From Rhizophagus clarus (taxonomy: Eukaryota > Glomeromycota > Glomeromycetes > Glomerales > Glomeraceae), in contig BLAL01000356.1 of NCBI GenBank assembly GCA_015698045.1, positions 1,302,001 to 1,366,000 on the forward strand: a DNA stretch of 64,000 bases, given 5' to 3'. Under the pieces are notes generated by a model. That model did not search any database and was not told where the DNA came from. It saw only the letters and a list, made by a program, of their open reading frames with translations. A program made the translations under genes and the position numbers. The first letter of the stretch is position 1. Each line of letters opens with the position of its first letter. Below are positions 35,850-46,283 of this stretch, piece by piece.

Positions 35850-36300
35850 TACGTATAACAAATAGAACTGCTCTTTACCCCAGAAACGCATTTAAGGACG
35901 ATAGAACCGAATTTTTTCCAGGTCTCATCATTACTAGTAGCAGCAAATGGGGTTGGAAAAATCTGAGAGTATGAGGTCTTCCATCTATATGTAATACTGC
36001 TGAATCACAGTAGGATGATATCTTTGAAAAAAAAAAGTAGGAATAAGGGCTTACGCCACCATTACCCATCTTGAAGGGGCCATTTTTATGATGTTCGTGG
36101 ACAAGTAAGTTGCCTAGTGTACTCTTTCCAACTCCTATTTTAATTTAAATTAATTAAAAATTTAAAAATACAAAAAATTCACAGTGAATTTTTAATGCGT
36201 CGCACCTGTCTCTTCAATTATTATTAAGATCGCAGGCAAATTGTGTTCAGGAGTAAAAAAATCCGAAACTAGTTCACGGATAATTAATAGAGATACTCAT
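35850..36300 (-). pseudogene. AIG1/GIMAP-type GTPase pseudogene, 5' part
   Basis: On the minus strand, an exon ends at 36206 with LPAILIIIEETG. A GT-AG intron (36205-36135) joins it in phase to an exon at 36134-36055 beginning VGKSTLGNLLVHEHHK. A further exon starts at 36021 with a segment ending VLHIDGRPHTL. This is the P-loop and start of the G domain of AIG1-type GTPases (GETGVGKSTLGN, then the IDTPG switch region). Lesions: the ATG at 36300 is out of frame with the rest; the first Gly of the P-loop is Glu; after HTL a frameshift is needed to read TSNDETWKKFGSIVLKCVSG, and another to continue. Similarity stops near 35850. AIG1 GTPases bind GTP and act at membranes in immunity-like roles in other eukaryotes; this copy cannot. 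Confidence 0.7.
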
Positions 36301-36483
36301 TTTTGATTTTTATAGTCCAAGTTTAATGGAACGGCTAGAAGCAAAATACTAACCGTTTTATAAGAAAAACATCTCCGTATTCTTCAACTTACAGTACATT
36401 ATTCTATGATTCATTTTGTCACAAATTACGGAATATGAATTGTAGAAAATCCCTCGTAACATTTTGTTAGTTCATATATAATT

Positions 36484-36990
36484 CCGAATTAATTGAAATT
36501 TTAATTCATGTATAGATGGATATATAAGTTGATTACATTATTTCGTCTAAAATTCTAGTTTTTTTCCATAATGGTTCTTGAGTGGCTTAACATTTTAACA
36601 TTCTATTTTTCTTAAACGGGTTGAAATGTCGTCCAAATATAAATAACTCTGTTTTTCATTTTTGCCACGTACTTTATTCGAACTTTTTCGACTTGAAATT
36701 GCTTTTAGTGCTTCTAATGTTGGCCAAAGATAACGTGATTGAACTGGATTTAGACATCCTAGATACAGAAACAAATTGGATATTGTTTAAAATTCCTAAT
36801 TTGTTTATTTCATTTGATTCTCAATGGTTCAATGTTTGATCTCCCATTATTCCGTATAACTTTTAAATGGATGGGTTATCCATATGTAGATATAAATAGA
36901 TTACTTTTTTTAATAACGTAACTTCGTTAAATTTCCTAATTTTGCCATTTATGTATTGATGATTGACCCTTGAATGGGTTAACAGATAAC
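36484..36990. repeat. Second copy of the array seen at 32255-32515
   Basis: Units with TGTATAGATGGATATATAAG (about 36510), AAATGTCGTCCAAATATAAA (36622) and ATCCATATGTAGATATAAAT (36878), the last ending TTGAATGGGTTAACAG (36972), match the array upstream of the gene at 32969. This marks the left part of the duplicated segment. Confidence 0.55.
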
Positions 36991-37138
36991 AAATAACAAA
37001 GTCATGTTACATTCACTTTATTACTTGACAAATAGGGGACAAAGGGTCGCATTTGTTAAAATTCATTGCGTTGAAGCTAAAGATTATTATTTGTTGATTT
37101 GATCTTGGTTGTCATGCTGTATTTATTACAAAGTGTGA

Positions 37139-37558
37139 CCGATAAAAAAAAGAATGTCCGGAGGAAATGTCCAGAAAATATCCAGTAAAAGTTCCAAAGC
37201 GAAATCCTTTTTTGGATATAGATTACCAGAATTTTCTGCCCAGTGATGTTAAATGATGTATAGTTACCAATGTTAACCAATGCAATAATTGTAGACTCTA
37301 AGCATTACGTCATAGCTCTTTAAGATTTGTTTTGCGCTATTTACATTTTTTTTTTTATTTATCCATTTTGGAAATATCGTCCGTAATTTGTTGTGTAAAA
37401 TTATTGGTTAGATATGGAAAAAAAATTTTTTTAAGAAAAATAGTAATAATAATTTGACCATTCTTTGGGAAAGTTTTCCGCCGTATAAATCCAAATTTAT
37501 TTTCTCTGAACATTTTCTGAATATACCCTGGACAGTTTCTGGGAAATTTTTCATAGAG
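37139..37558. mobile_element. Inverted-repeat element, CTAC(R)AAAAAA family, copy 1
   Basis: The left end reads CCGATAAAAAAAAGAATGTC and the right end is the inverted ...GGGAAATTTTTCATAGAG. The interior has TCCAGAAAA- and TGGACAG-type words like the three other copies (44842-44986, 54735-55235, 62822-63668). In the parallel segment near 32690-32740, sequence matching both flanks is continuous (GTAAATAAAATTTTGTGTAA compared with ATATATAACAAAATTTGTGT), which serves as an empty site. No transposase is present. Confidence 0.5.
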
Positions 37559-37740
37559 ATATATAACAAAATTTGTGTAAATTTAGTTAATTTCATTAAA
37601 AAATTCATTAATTGCACGCGAAATATATATCAATATCAAGTTACTGGAGTGTAAGTAAAGTTGCAAGAATACGTTAAATCTATTAAACAGGTTTCAAATA
37701 AAATGATGTACTGTAACACCTTTATACGATAACAGCGGCA

Positions 37741-38345
37741 ACAATAAAGAAGATAAAGATGAGATGCTTCGGAACAGAACGAGAGTTGAATAATGGATAC
37801 TCATTCATTCATTTTACGGCTCATGAAAAAACAATCAGTGCATGATAGTTTGAATCTTATGATAAAACCTTTGAAGTGTACATTGGAAAAACAATTGTTA
37901 TCCTGATTTCCATGATAGAAGTAAATTCGCAATGAAGGATTTTCGAATGAAAGTGTAACTCTAACTTAATCATTAATTCTAACACAATTATTAGTAAACA
38001 AACACTTTCTCCTATTGTCAGGGATTATATGTATAAGGAATTTTACAGTTGGATGATTATGCAAACATCAATGTGTCCGGGCCCAAGTTGGGGACATCGA
38101 AAAGATATAAATGCATTTCTCAAAGATGAACAAAATATGATTAATTTACATTATGTGATTCTATTTGAATAAAATTTTGGCTATGATGATAGAAAACGAC
38201 AAAGATTACTTTAAATAAGAGTTTTGGAGTAGTAAAAATGCAAAAGTTTAAAAAGAAATTGAGAAAAGCAAGAAAAATTAAAGCAAAGTATTATTGTGAA
38301 TATGGTAGTTATTATTATATTCGCAGAAAGAAACAAATATGATAA
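37741..38345 (+). pseudogene. Decayed paralogue of the gene at 32969
   Basis: This aligns with 32935-33850 at the DNA level: CAACAATAAAGAAGA (37740), then GAAGTGTACATTG, then TCTCCTATTGTCAG.GATTATAT.T AAGGAATTTTACAGTTGGA, then a single NAFLKDEQNM-like unit in place of the three 34-residue repeats, and finally AAAGCAAAGTATTATTGTGAA. The frame is broken repeatedly by stops and small deletions (for example GTTGAATAATGG near 37788). It is a dead copy from a segmental duplication with a spacing of roughly 4.3-4.7 kb. Confidence 0.75.
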
Positions 38346-39775
38346 AATACGGAATTGAGTATTAATCTCTTACTTGAACAAGAAACTATACATTTTATTT
38401 CATTGCTATTTTTATTCTCTCTAAACATAAATAATTGCATAATTATATTGTTCTTAAAGACTTACAATATAACAATTTTTATTATTACTCTATATTTCAT
38501 TTAATTTATGTATATAAATATTTTTTTTTTTGGGAGAGAGGTTTCTTTTTATTTTCAAGTGATCTGTCCTTTCATTTACTTTTTATTTGGGACTCTCTAT
38601 TTTAATTAATATTTACATTCATTGTAAAATTATAAATTTTTATTTGCAAATTTCAATAAGTAAACTTTTACTATAACAAGGGGAACCTGATTTGATGATC
38701 TGATATGCATCTGCAGATAAAGAATTTAATTTATTAATTGTGTTCTCAGTAAATGGACTTGCTCTCCTGTAACAACTATATTACCTATTTCAGTCAAGTT
38801 TTTTTCTATCTTCATCAGTTACTTTGCATCCGTGTATCCAAGAAATTTAGTAGTATTAGCAAAGTATTTTTTAAAAGACGTTTTTTTTAACTTAAGATTG
38901 TTATAATTTAATACATTAAATCATATTTGAAATTTATTTGCAATAGTAAAATAATAATAAATTTCAAAAATTCATTACCAACTTTGACTTCATGGACTTC
39001 ATGTTCTTGAATCGGAGATCGTATTCAACCACCTGTTTTTTATTACACTGGATACGTTAAAGTAAATGTAAACTGGCAAATTGAGAAAAAGTTGATAATT
39101 TTTTAAAAAAAGATTTTAAAGTCATTACCTCCATTAGTCTTTAGCACTTGAGTTGGACTTACAGAAGATTTAATTGGTTAAAATGTCACGATCATGTCCA
39201 CAATCACAACTCCATTCACCACCACTTTTTTCATGACCTTCTTCTATCAAATTAAAAAATATTAAATAAAAGTTTGCAATAATATTTCAATTTTATACAA
39301 AAATTTTTACTTGTGGTTTTTAGGTATTGAGGACGTTTGTAATTTTATTAACGTCCATTTATTTATTTTTTTTTTTTTCTTATAAAAAGTAGAAACCAAT
39401 AATATGGCCTTTTGAAGGTACTATAAAGGGGAGAATAGTTTCTTTAATTAGCCTTGAAAACCATTTTTGCCCTCTTCATAAATGTAAAGTTGATAATATT
39501 AACTATACATTTTTAGTTTTATTTTGCAATAAATATTTAAAATGTATTTGTAATACAAAACATTATACTTTACTTGGGGAGATGAAGTCCCCCCACAAAC
39601 TGCATATTCTAGTTAAAAACATTAATTTATAATGTTAAATTAGGGTTAAAAAAGCCTAAATAAAAACACCAAAGAAAATTAATTAATTATAAAGAATGAT
39701 TTTTCTTTGTATTCTTTATTTTTTATATATATTTTTATAATATTTTAATAAATCATTTAAATTCATCAAACTGCG
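38346..39775. other. Intergenic, no gene recognised
   Basis: AT-rich with poly-T runs. Short protein-like words are absent and no repeat boundary is clear. A T11-GGGAGAGAGG strip lies at about 38520-38540. Confidence 0.45.
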
Positions 39776-40100
39776 AAATTAAATTATCAATTTGGCCAAT
39801 ATTAAATAATTATTTTATAATCTCAGCTGGAATTAAATATAAATTTGACCAGCATTATTTATAATTTAGCCAAAGTTAATCGTAAATCTGACGAATAATT
39901 TTAATTTTAGCCAAAGTTAAATCGTAAATCTGACGAATAATTTTAATTTTAGCCAAAGTTAAATCGTAAATCTGACCAGCATTATTCTATAATTTTAGCC
40001 AAAGTTAAATTATAATTCTGACCAGCATTATTTTATAACTTTAGCCAAAGTTAAATTATAAATTTGACCAGTATTTTTCATAATTTTGACCTAAATTTAG
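39776..40100. repeat. Tandem array of ~41-46 bp units containing TTAGCCAAAGTTAAAT
   Basis: AGCCAAAGTTAA occurs at 39868, 39909, 39951, 39997 and 40043 (periods 41, 42, 46 and 46). Each is followed by a TCTGACGAATAATTT or TCTGACCAGCATTATT half. More diverged units extend left to about 39776 (TTTGGCCAATATTAAAT). The array lies about 440 bp upstream of the kinase pseudogene at 40537. Confidence 0.8.
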
Positions 40101-40536
40101 TAACAAAATCATGATTTTTGTGATTAAGTTGTATAAATACAATGATCAAATCGTATAAATTCCGTATGCAAATCATGCAAATAACATATTTTTAGTAATA
40201 CAGCAGAATTGTGCATTTTTCCGTATCTTTTCAACGGACTATTATGATACGTTTTTTCTTAGGAAAAAAACTGTATGAAAACCTTATCAGAAATGTATCC
40301 TGATTTTTTATAATAATAGATTTTCTTGAATATGCAATACTTTAATGTCTCGTTATTACGGTACTGCTGCGCTTGAGAACATTATATAACTCAGTTTGGT
40401 AATACCAGTAACATTGTGTGACTTTGTATGACTATCGGAGAAAATAATTATAAAAAACACCTAAGTACCAAAATTTATAACTTTGAATATTCAATCCTAT
40501 CGTATCACTTTTCCTGTTAATATATTATTCCTTGAT

Positions 40537-42160
40537 ATGTTTAATAATACCAAAATGCATGATACCGAGGATAAAAATGAATGGATTAGTTGGATTGAAG
40601 ATGTTATTGAAAAAAATCAATTAAAATATTACGAATACAACGAATTTACCAACTTACAAAAAATTGGTACTGGAGGTTTCGGAAAAGTGTACCGTGCAAA
40701 TTGGAAAAATTCAGAAAAACATTTTGCATTAAAATCTTTTTTTCATCTTAATAATATCACCGTGAAAAAATTATTCATGAGGTAATATCTCTGAATATAA
40801 ATGACAATTAAATATGATTTTAATATATTATTTATTTCAAAATTTGAAATTTATTTAGTTAAGCATCCAATGTGAAATTCATTATCATGAATGTTATTCG
40901 TTGCTACGGAATAACAAAATTTGAATCGGGTACTATCTACCTTAATAAATGTATTGAGTTTTATTAGTATAAATTTATTAATGATTATTTCTTTTGTTCT
41001 TAGAAAACCAACATATTATTAGTAATTTTATGTTAGTAATGGAATACGCCGACAGTGGCAGTCTTCGAAGATATTTGATGAAAAACTTTAACAAACTTTC
41101 CTGGGAAAATAAGTATCTTCTGGCATACCAGCTAGCTTGCGCTGTATCTTGCTTACATAATAGGGGATAATCCATCGTGATTTGGTAATCTATTTACTAT
41201 TTTTTTGTCTTTAATAGTATAATCTTTTGTTACTTATTTAATACAAAACAGCACTCTGACAATATTTTAGTCCATCAAAACAAGATTAAATTGGCGGATT
41301 TTGGATTATCAGAAAGAATTGAGGAATCATCTGATCTTCAATCCGAATTATTTGGGGCGGTTCCTTATATTGATCCAAAAATTTTTTCTGGGGAAAAGAA
41401 TAATAATAACAAAACAACACAAGAATACTCATTAAACATAAAAAGTGATATTTACAGTATTGACGTATTATTATGGGAAATATCCAGCGGTCGTCCTCCT
41501 TTTGATGATGAGAAATATGATATTGATTTAGTTTTGGGAATTTGTGGTGGTCTTAGAGAAACGAAGGTTCCTAACACACCTGACGAATATGTAAAGATTT
41601 ATACCGGTAAGTAAAGTTTAAATTGAATTTTATATTTGTTATTTATTTTAATTAATCTTAAATTATATTTACTTTTTTTAGAATGTTGGGATGGAGATCC
41701 AGATAATCGACCTACCATTTGTCAAGTAGTCGATTGGTTAAAAGCAATGGTTACAACGACAGATTTGGTAACAGAAAATCTTCAATTATCAAGCGAGGAA
41801 GAAAACATCGATTCATCTTTGAGTGCCAATATTTCAGAATTACAAGGAGAATTATCCCAGCTTATTCTAAATTTTTACAAAATGAACACAAATGAAATTG
41901 ATATGATAGTATCGAATTCAAGCACAATAAGCAACCAATTTCCATTTATTCTTACTTCCTTGAATCATTTATCAACGGATATTGTACATCATCGTAATTT
42001 GAAATGGTTTACTGGTTTGTCAGCATACAAATACGCTTGTTTCCAACAAGTTCGAAATCTAGGACTGAACTTGCCTATGCACATAATTCATGCGATGGCA
42101 AGCAAATTATGGCGCAATGAATCATATAACATAAAGCAACAATTTATAGATTTTGCCTAA
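40537..42160 (+). pseudogene. Kinase pseudogene with an HMG-box-like tail in place of Sel1 repeats
   Basis: The exon layout matches the family: 40537-40781, 40859-40929, 41004-41184, 41252-41606 and 41682-42160. The glycine loop GTGGFG, ALKS lysine, LADFGLS and PYIDPK are present. Three one-base deletions disrupt it: near the end of exon 1 (GTGAAAAAATTATTC), in exon 2 (CATGAATGTTATT), and in the catalytic loop of exon 3, where AGGGGATAATCC creates a stop and destroys HRD. Exon 5 follows the relative at 59188-61495 through NEIDMIVS (about 41912) and then departs. The last ~65 residues (SAYKYACFQQVRNLGLNLPM, then MASKLWRNESYNIKQQF) resemble a MATA-type HMG box, a DNA-binding fold, and not Sel1 repeats. 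The final TAA falls inside the expected last helix; 12 more in-frame codons follow. The HMG assignment is by eye. Confidence 0.75.
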
Positions 42161-43662
42161 AAAGTGAGACTCAGGAACGAGGAACAGAACATGTGATTGG
42201 TAAGAGTTTATGAAAAAAAAATAATAAAAAAAATCAAATAACCATCATTGATAATTTTAATTTTTAATTATTAGCAATGTGCAACTTCTAAATAATTATT
42301 TTTTTTTATTATGTAAAAATTTCTTTTTTTTTTGTATCATTTTTTTTTCTTAAGTTTATTGTTGTTGGAAGTATATACGGTAATTATTGAATCATTTGTG
42401 AATAATGCATGACAAAATGTTACATAAGTGGGTAAAATGTTACATAAGTAACGACGTAACGAGGGTTATGGGAGGTTGTTTGGTTATTGATTCCATCTCA
42501 CAAAGAGATGAGGGTGGTGTTTTTTCGTTCATGGGTTGGCCGTTTATTTATAATTGTAGTCTTCTTTTTTGTCTTTTTTTTTTTATTTTTGTAAGATAGA
42601 TGACTGTGCATACGGCATTCGACCTTGTTTGCCTACTTTGGTAAGTATAAAAGTATAAAACCTTCGGGTTTTTCTTATGTATAATTGTCTATTTGTACGT
42701 GTTCTTTTACACAATTATTATACGTAAAAGAAAAATGTTACATGATCTACAAACGTGAAAACGCAGCAAATAACACGTGACTGATTAATTTTTTTACGTT
42801 GCGTACTTTCTATTGAAACTTTTGAATGGAACGTGATATTTAATTTTCATATTTAGTTTACTTTAATATGATTAAAATTATTTGGCACGTTGTTGGATCA
42901 CATCTTAACATTTAATAATTAGTAAGCTTCTTACGTATTTTATATTTTTTCTTATTCGTCATCCCAACAGGGTTGATAATTTGTAAATGGTATGATTTTT
43001 AATGAATTTTATATCCAATATAATTTAATTTTTTTATATATGAATCATAATTTTTAATTAAGAAATTTTCATACTAGTTTTCTTTTCACATTTACATCCA
43101 AATGATAAAATAATACAAGTTTTTTCATTCATATACTTGATTTGCAAGTCTGTTGCTATAACACCACATATGAAGAAAAAAATATTTATAAGGACTTATT
43201 TTTCCCTTGATAACTTTCTAAACTTTCTAAACATTATTTCTTTCTACTGTAAAACTCTAAGCATTATTTTATCAATTTTCTTATAAACATTACTTTCTAA
43301 GCACCACTTCATCTCTTGGGAAAATATATCAAATATTATAATGTAATTGAGTACGTCTCAATACAATCTGGATAAAAAAAAAAAACAATTTGCATTTCAT
43401 TTAGCATAATGTCTATTTTAATTTTTTCGAAAAAGATATGTTGCGCTCACTGTCTCTTGATATAATTTTAATAACATAAAAGTGCTTCAGACTTGACTGT
43501 AAATCAGACCGGATACATGAGCTCACTTTTGATGTATTCATTTTATATCTAAATGACTAAAACATATATGGCATGAAATTTTTACGAGCTTAAAAGGAAT
43601 TATGGTAGCAGAAGTTATATTTTCAAGCATACTAAACTAAGGTAATAATTATTAGATATAAT
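42161..43662. other. Intergenic, no gene recognised
   Basis: Poly-T strips at 42298-42350, CACGTGAC-type words near 42775, and two short direct repeats (ATGTTACATAAGT at 42418 and 42437). A duplicated CTTTCTAAACTTTCTAAAC strip lies at 43207. No gene or element is supported. Confidence 0.4.
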
Positions 43663-43787
43663 GGGACACATTTATTTCGCCGGAAATCATTTCGCCGATC
43701 AACTTACCAACAGTGACAGATCATTTCACTTACAATTATTTTACTCATTCACTGACAATTATTTCACCAACAAATGCTAAAGTACTT

Positions 43788-43818
<31 letters not shown>

Positions 43819-44179
43819 ATTGATTTAACATTATACATAATTTAATAAACACTAAATACAAATATTTAACGTAGTCCCATAATACTTCTTAAAAGAATAT
43901 AGTATTTCGTTAGAAAAAAATTTGTTTGGGTGGAATTCATTTGAAAACGCTTAGAATATTTATTAGAGAAATTTATAATCTCGCTTTGTAACATTTCTTT
44001 TATGTGTATAATAATAATATCCTACACAATAAATTCATTTTAATAATTGTGGCTATGTTATTTTCACAATAAAAAAAAAAAAAATATTAAATACAAATAG
44101 ATGATCGTGGCTATGTTAATTCGGTGAAGTGATTTTCGGTGGGATGATTTTCGGTGAAATAACTCCGTCGGTGTACCCC
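43663..44179. mobile_element. MITE-like element with ATTTCGCCGGAA-type inverted ends
   Basis: The left end GGGACACATTTATTTCGCCG is mirrored by the right end, whose reverse complement begins GGGGTACACCGACGGAGTTA and continues TTTCACCGAAAATCAT. Both ends carry two or three short ATTTCxCCGAAA units. The 517-bp interior is poly-T and AT-rich and has no coding frame. The target-site duplication is not clear. A degraded relative is at 3700-3830. Confidence 0.55.
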
Positions 44180-44275
44180 ATTTATTTAATAACTTAGACT
44201 ATAAAATGGCTTATATACAGTACTTGGTTTTTTTTAGAACAAAAAAAAAAAAAATTTGCGCTATTAACATTATCA

Positions 44276-44434
44276 ATTTGATTGGGATTGATCAACAATA
44301 CATATTTTAATTTGGATTGGATTTGAGTCTAATTAAAGAACTTATGCTTGTCAATCAAATATATGGATTGGATTGTACAGGAAATCCAATCCAACTTACT
44401 AATCCAATCCTGGCAATCCAATCCAATTACCCCA
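44276..44434. repeat. GGATTGGATT / AATCCAATCC inverted cluster
   Basis: GGATTGGATT-type words on the left (TTTGATTGGGATTG, TTGGATTGGATTTG) face AATCCAATCC words on the right (four within 44385-44432). The arrangement looks like a short inverted-repeat element with subterminal repeats. No coding content. Confidence 0.5.
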
Positions 44435-44841
44435 TGTCACACAAAATAAATAATGTCAATCTTTCGTAAACCCTTTCACCAAACCATTATGTTATTCAAA
44501 ATACCACATTAACTTTCATTAGTCATTAAACACTAACATATATGCTTCTTGGCTGTTTCATATTTATATTATTTTTAATTGTGGCTTTGGTGTAGTCCAG
44601 GTTCGACAATCTCGATATTAATATCATCATTATGTCACTTGCGCTACCTTTTTTGATGTTTTCGGACTATAACATGCTTTTCATTGGTAATTATTATACT
44701 TTTTATACAATATTAATTCAACAATCTCATAATTTTATCTGTATTTCCAGCAGACAGTTTCTCATAAAAGTAAATAACTAAATTTAACCAGTTCCCTTGA
44801 GAAAATGGGTTATTTAAATTTTTTTGTGACCTTCGCACGGT

Positions 44842-44986
44842 TACTACACAAAAAAGGAATATCCGGAATTTGCCCGGGTATGTTTAGAAACGTCTGGAAT
44901 TCTAAATGTCCAGAAATGTACCAAAATGTGAACTTCCGAACATTGACTAGACATTATTTAGACAATGAGGAATTCCTTTTCATGAG
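44842..44986. mobile_element. Inverted-repeat element, CTAC(R)AAAAAA family, copy 2 (short)
   Basis: The left end is ACTACACAAAAAAGGAATAT. The right end, read inverted, is CTCATGAAAAGGAATTCCTC. The interior has CCGGAATTTG, TCTGGAATTC and TGTCCAGAAATG words. At about 145 bp it is the smallest of the four copies. Confidence 0.5.
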
Positions 44987-46217
44987 ATTACTATGACTTA
45001 TGAGAAACCAACGAATTTTATATTTTGGCCTGGTCGGCATAAATCCATAATTATTTTAGGACTTTTTAACTTGATTTTAGACTTTATATTCATCATTACC
45101 TAGCTATAAGTTTTTATATTCATTAGTAATAAAACATGAAATAAACCGACAACACGTTATATAAACAAAAGACTTTTCATTTTGTAAATTTTTAATAATT
45201 AATCATTCCTATATGTAAATCTTGCTGACTATTTTCGCTAATAAAGATGAAATAAAGCTCTAAAAAGCTCTAAAAGTCATCTACAGTACATTTGGTTTTA
45301 ACCTTAATGTTTCATGGTAAGTTATTATTTGGGGCTAAGGTTATAATTAAAAATTATTATTAACCAAAATTTATCTGTTGTTAACTTAAATTATTCAACA
45401 AGAATCATTAGAGTTAGGTTAATGCTACTTTTTTTCACTGAGTTATCACCAAAATTTTGAGTTAGAAAGAATTGTGCCGAATAATTTAGTTGTATACAAT
45501 TTGACGAATTTCCTATTTTTCATAACTACATTTCTCGAACTTCTTGTCTTCATTTATTCATTAAATTGTCAATAATCGGATGAGAAAAGCTTTTTTTAAT
45601 TATTTTTTTTTATCATCAAATGTAACATTTTCGCTTTTTTTAGTAGTATTATTTTGTGTTTAATTATAACCTGACCATTCCCAACAATTGAAAAAAATTC
45701 TGCGAGTAGCATTGGCGGTAACACGTAATTTGTGTGACTCATCCATTGTCAATTAACTGCCGTTTGAGAATGTTTCTCAGTATTACACTTGAATAATGGT
45801 ACATTATTACGTAAAAGCTATAACAAATTAAACTATTTAAGGAATTCTTCATAAGGGTCTTTGTTTGTTTATTTTTGTTACATTTGAATAATCTTTTTTA
45901 TTGCTTTTGCTATTTTGGAACAGGATGATCGTCTGATTTTGTTAGACTTTTCAGGGGGTTGAAAGGTCAGATGATAGAATTTTCGTAGATCTCAAGTATA
46001 AATACCTGCATGTATGCAAACTATGAAACTTATGATCGGAAATACCTATTTTTAAAAATTATAAAAAAAAAAAGTAAAATTATACATTTTTATTTGTTTT
46101 TTTTCCTTTTTTTCCCATTTCATTCATTTTTATTAATAAATAAATAAATAATAAAATAATAGGATAATTTTTCGATTTTTGAAAAATTTAATTTTTTTTT
46201 ATTTTTTTTTTTTTTGT
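44987..46217. other. Intergenic upstream of the protease gene
   Basis: No gene seen. The last ~170 bp are T-rich strips, ending with the TATA-like box before 46284. Confidence 0.4.
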
Positions 46218-46227
46218 TTATATATAA
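46218..46227 (+). promoter_or_regulatory. TATA-like box
   Basis: TTATATATAAA lies about 55-65 bases upstream of the ATG at 46284, after a long T-rich strip, and is consistent with a core promoter. Confidence 0.45.
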
Positions 46228-46283
46228 ATCAATTAATTCAAATATAATCATTTTTTGTTTTTAGTATTTAATTAATTATTTTC

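Noticed and set aside
44580..44640. tRNA-like GGTTCGA box
   Set aside because: GGTTCGACAATC resembles a B box, but no A box, acceptor stem or cloverleaf can be drawn around it.
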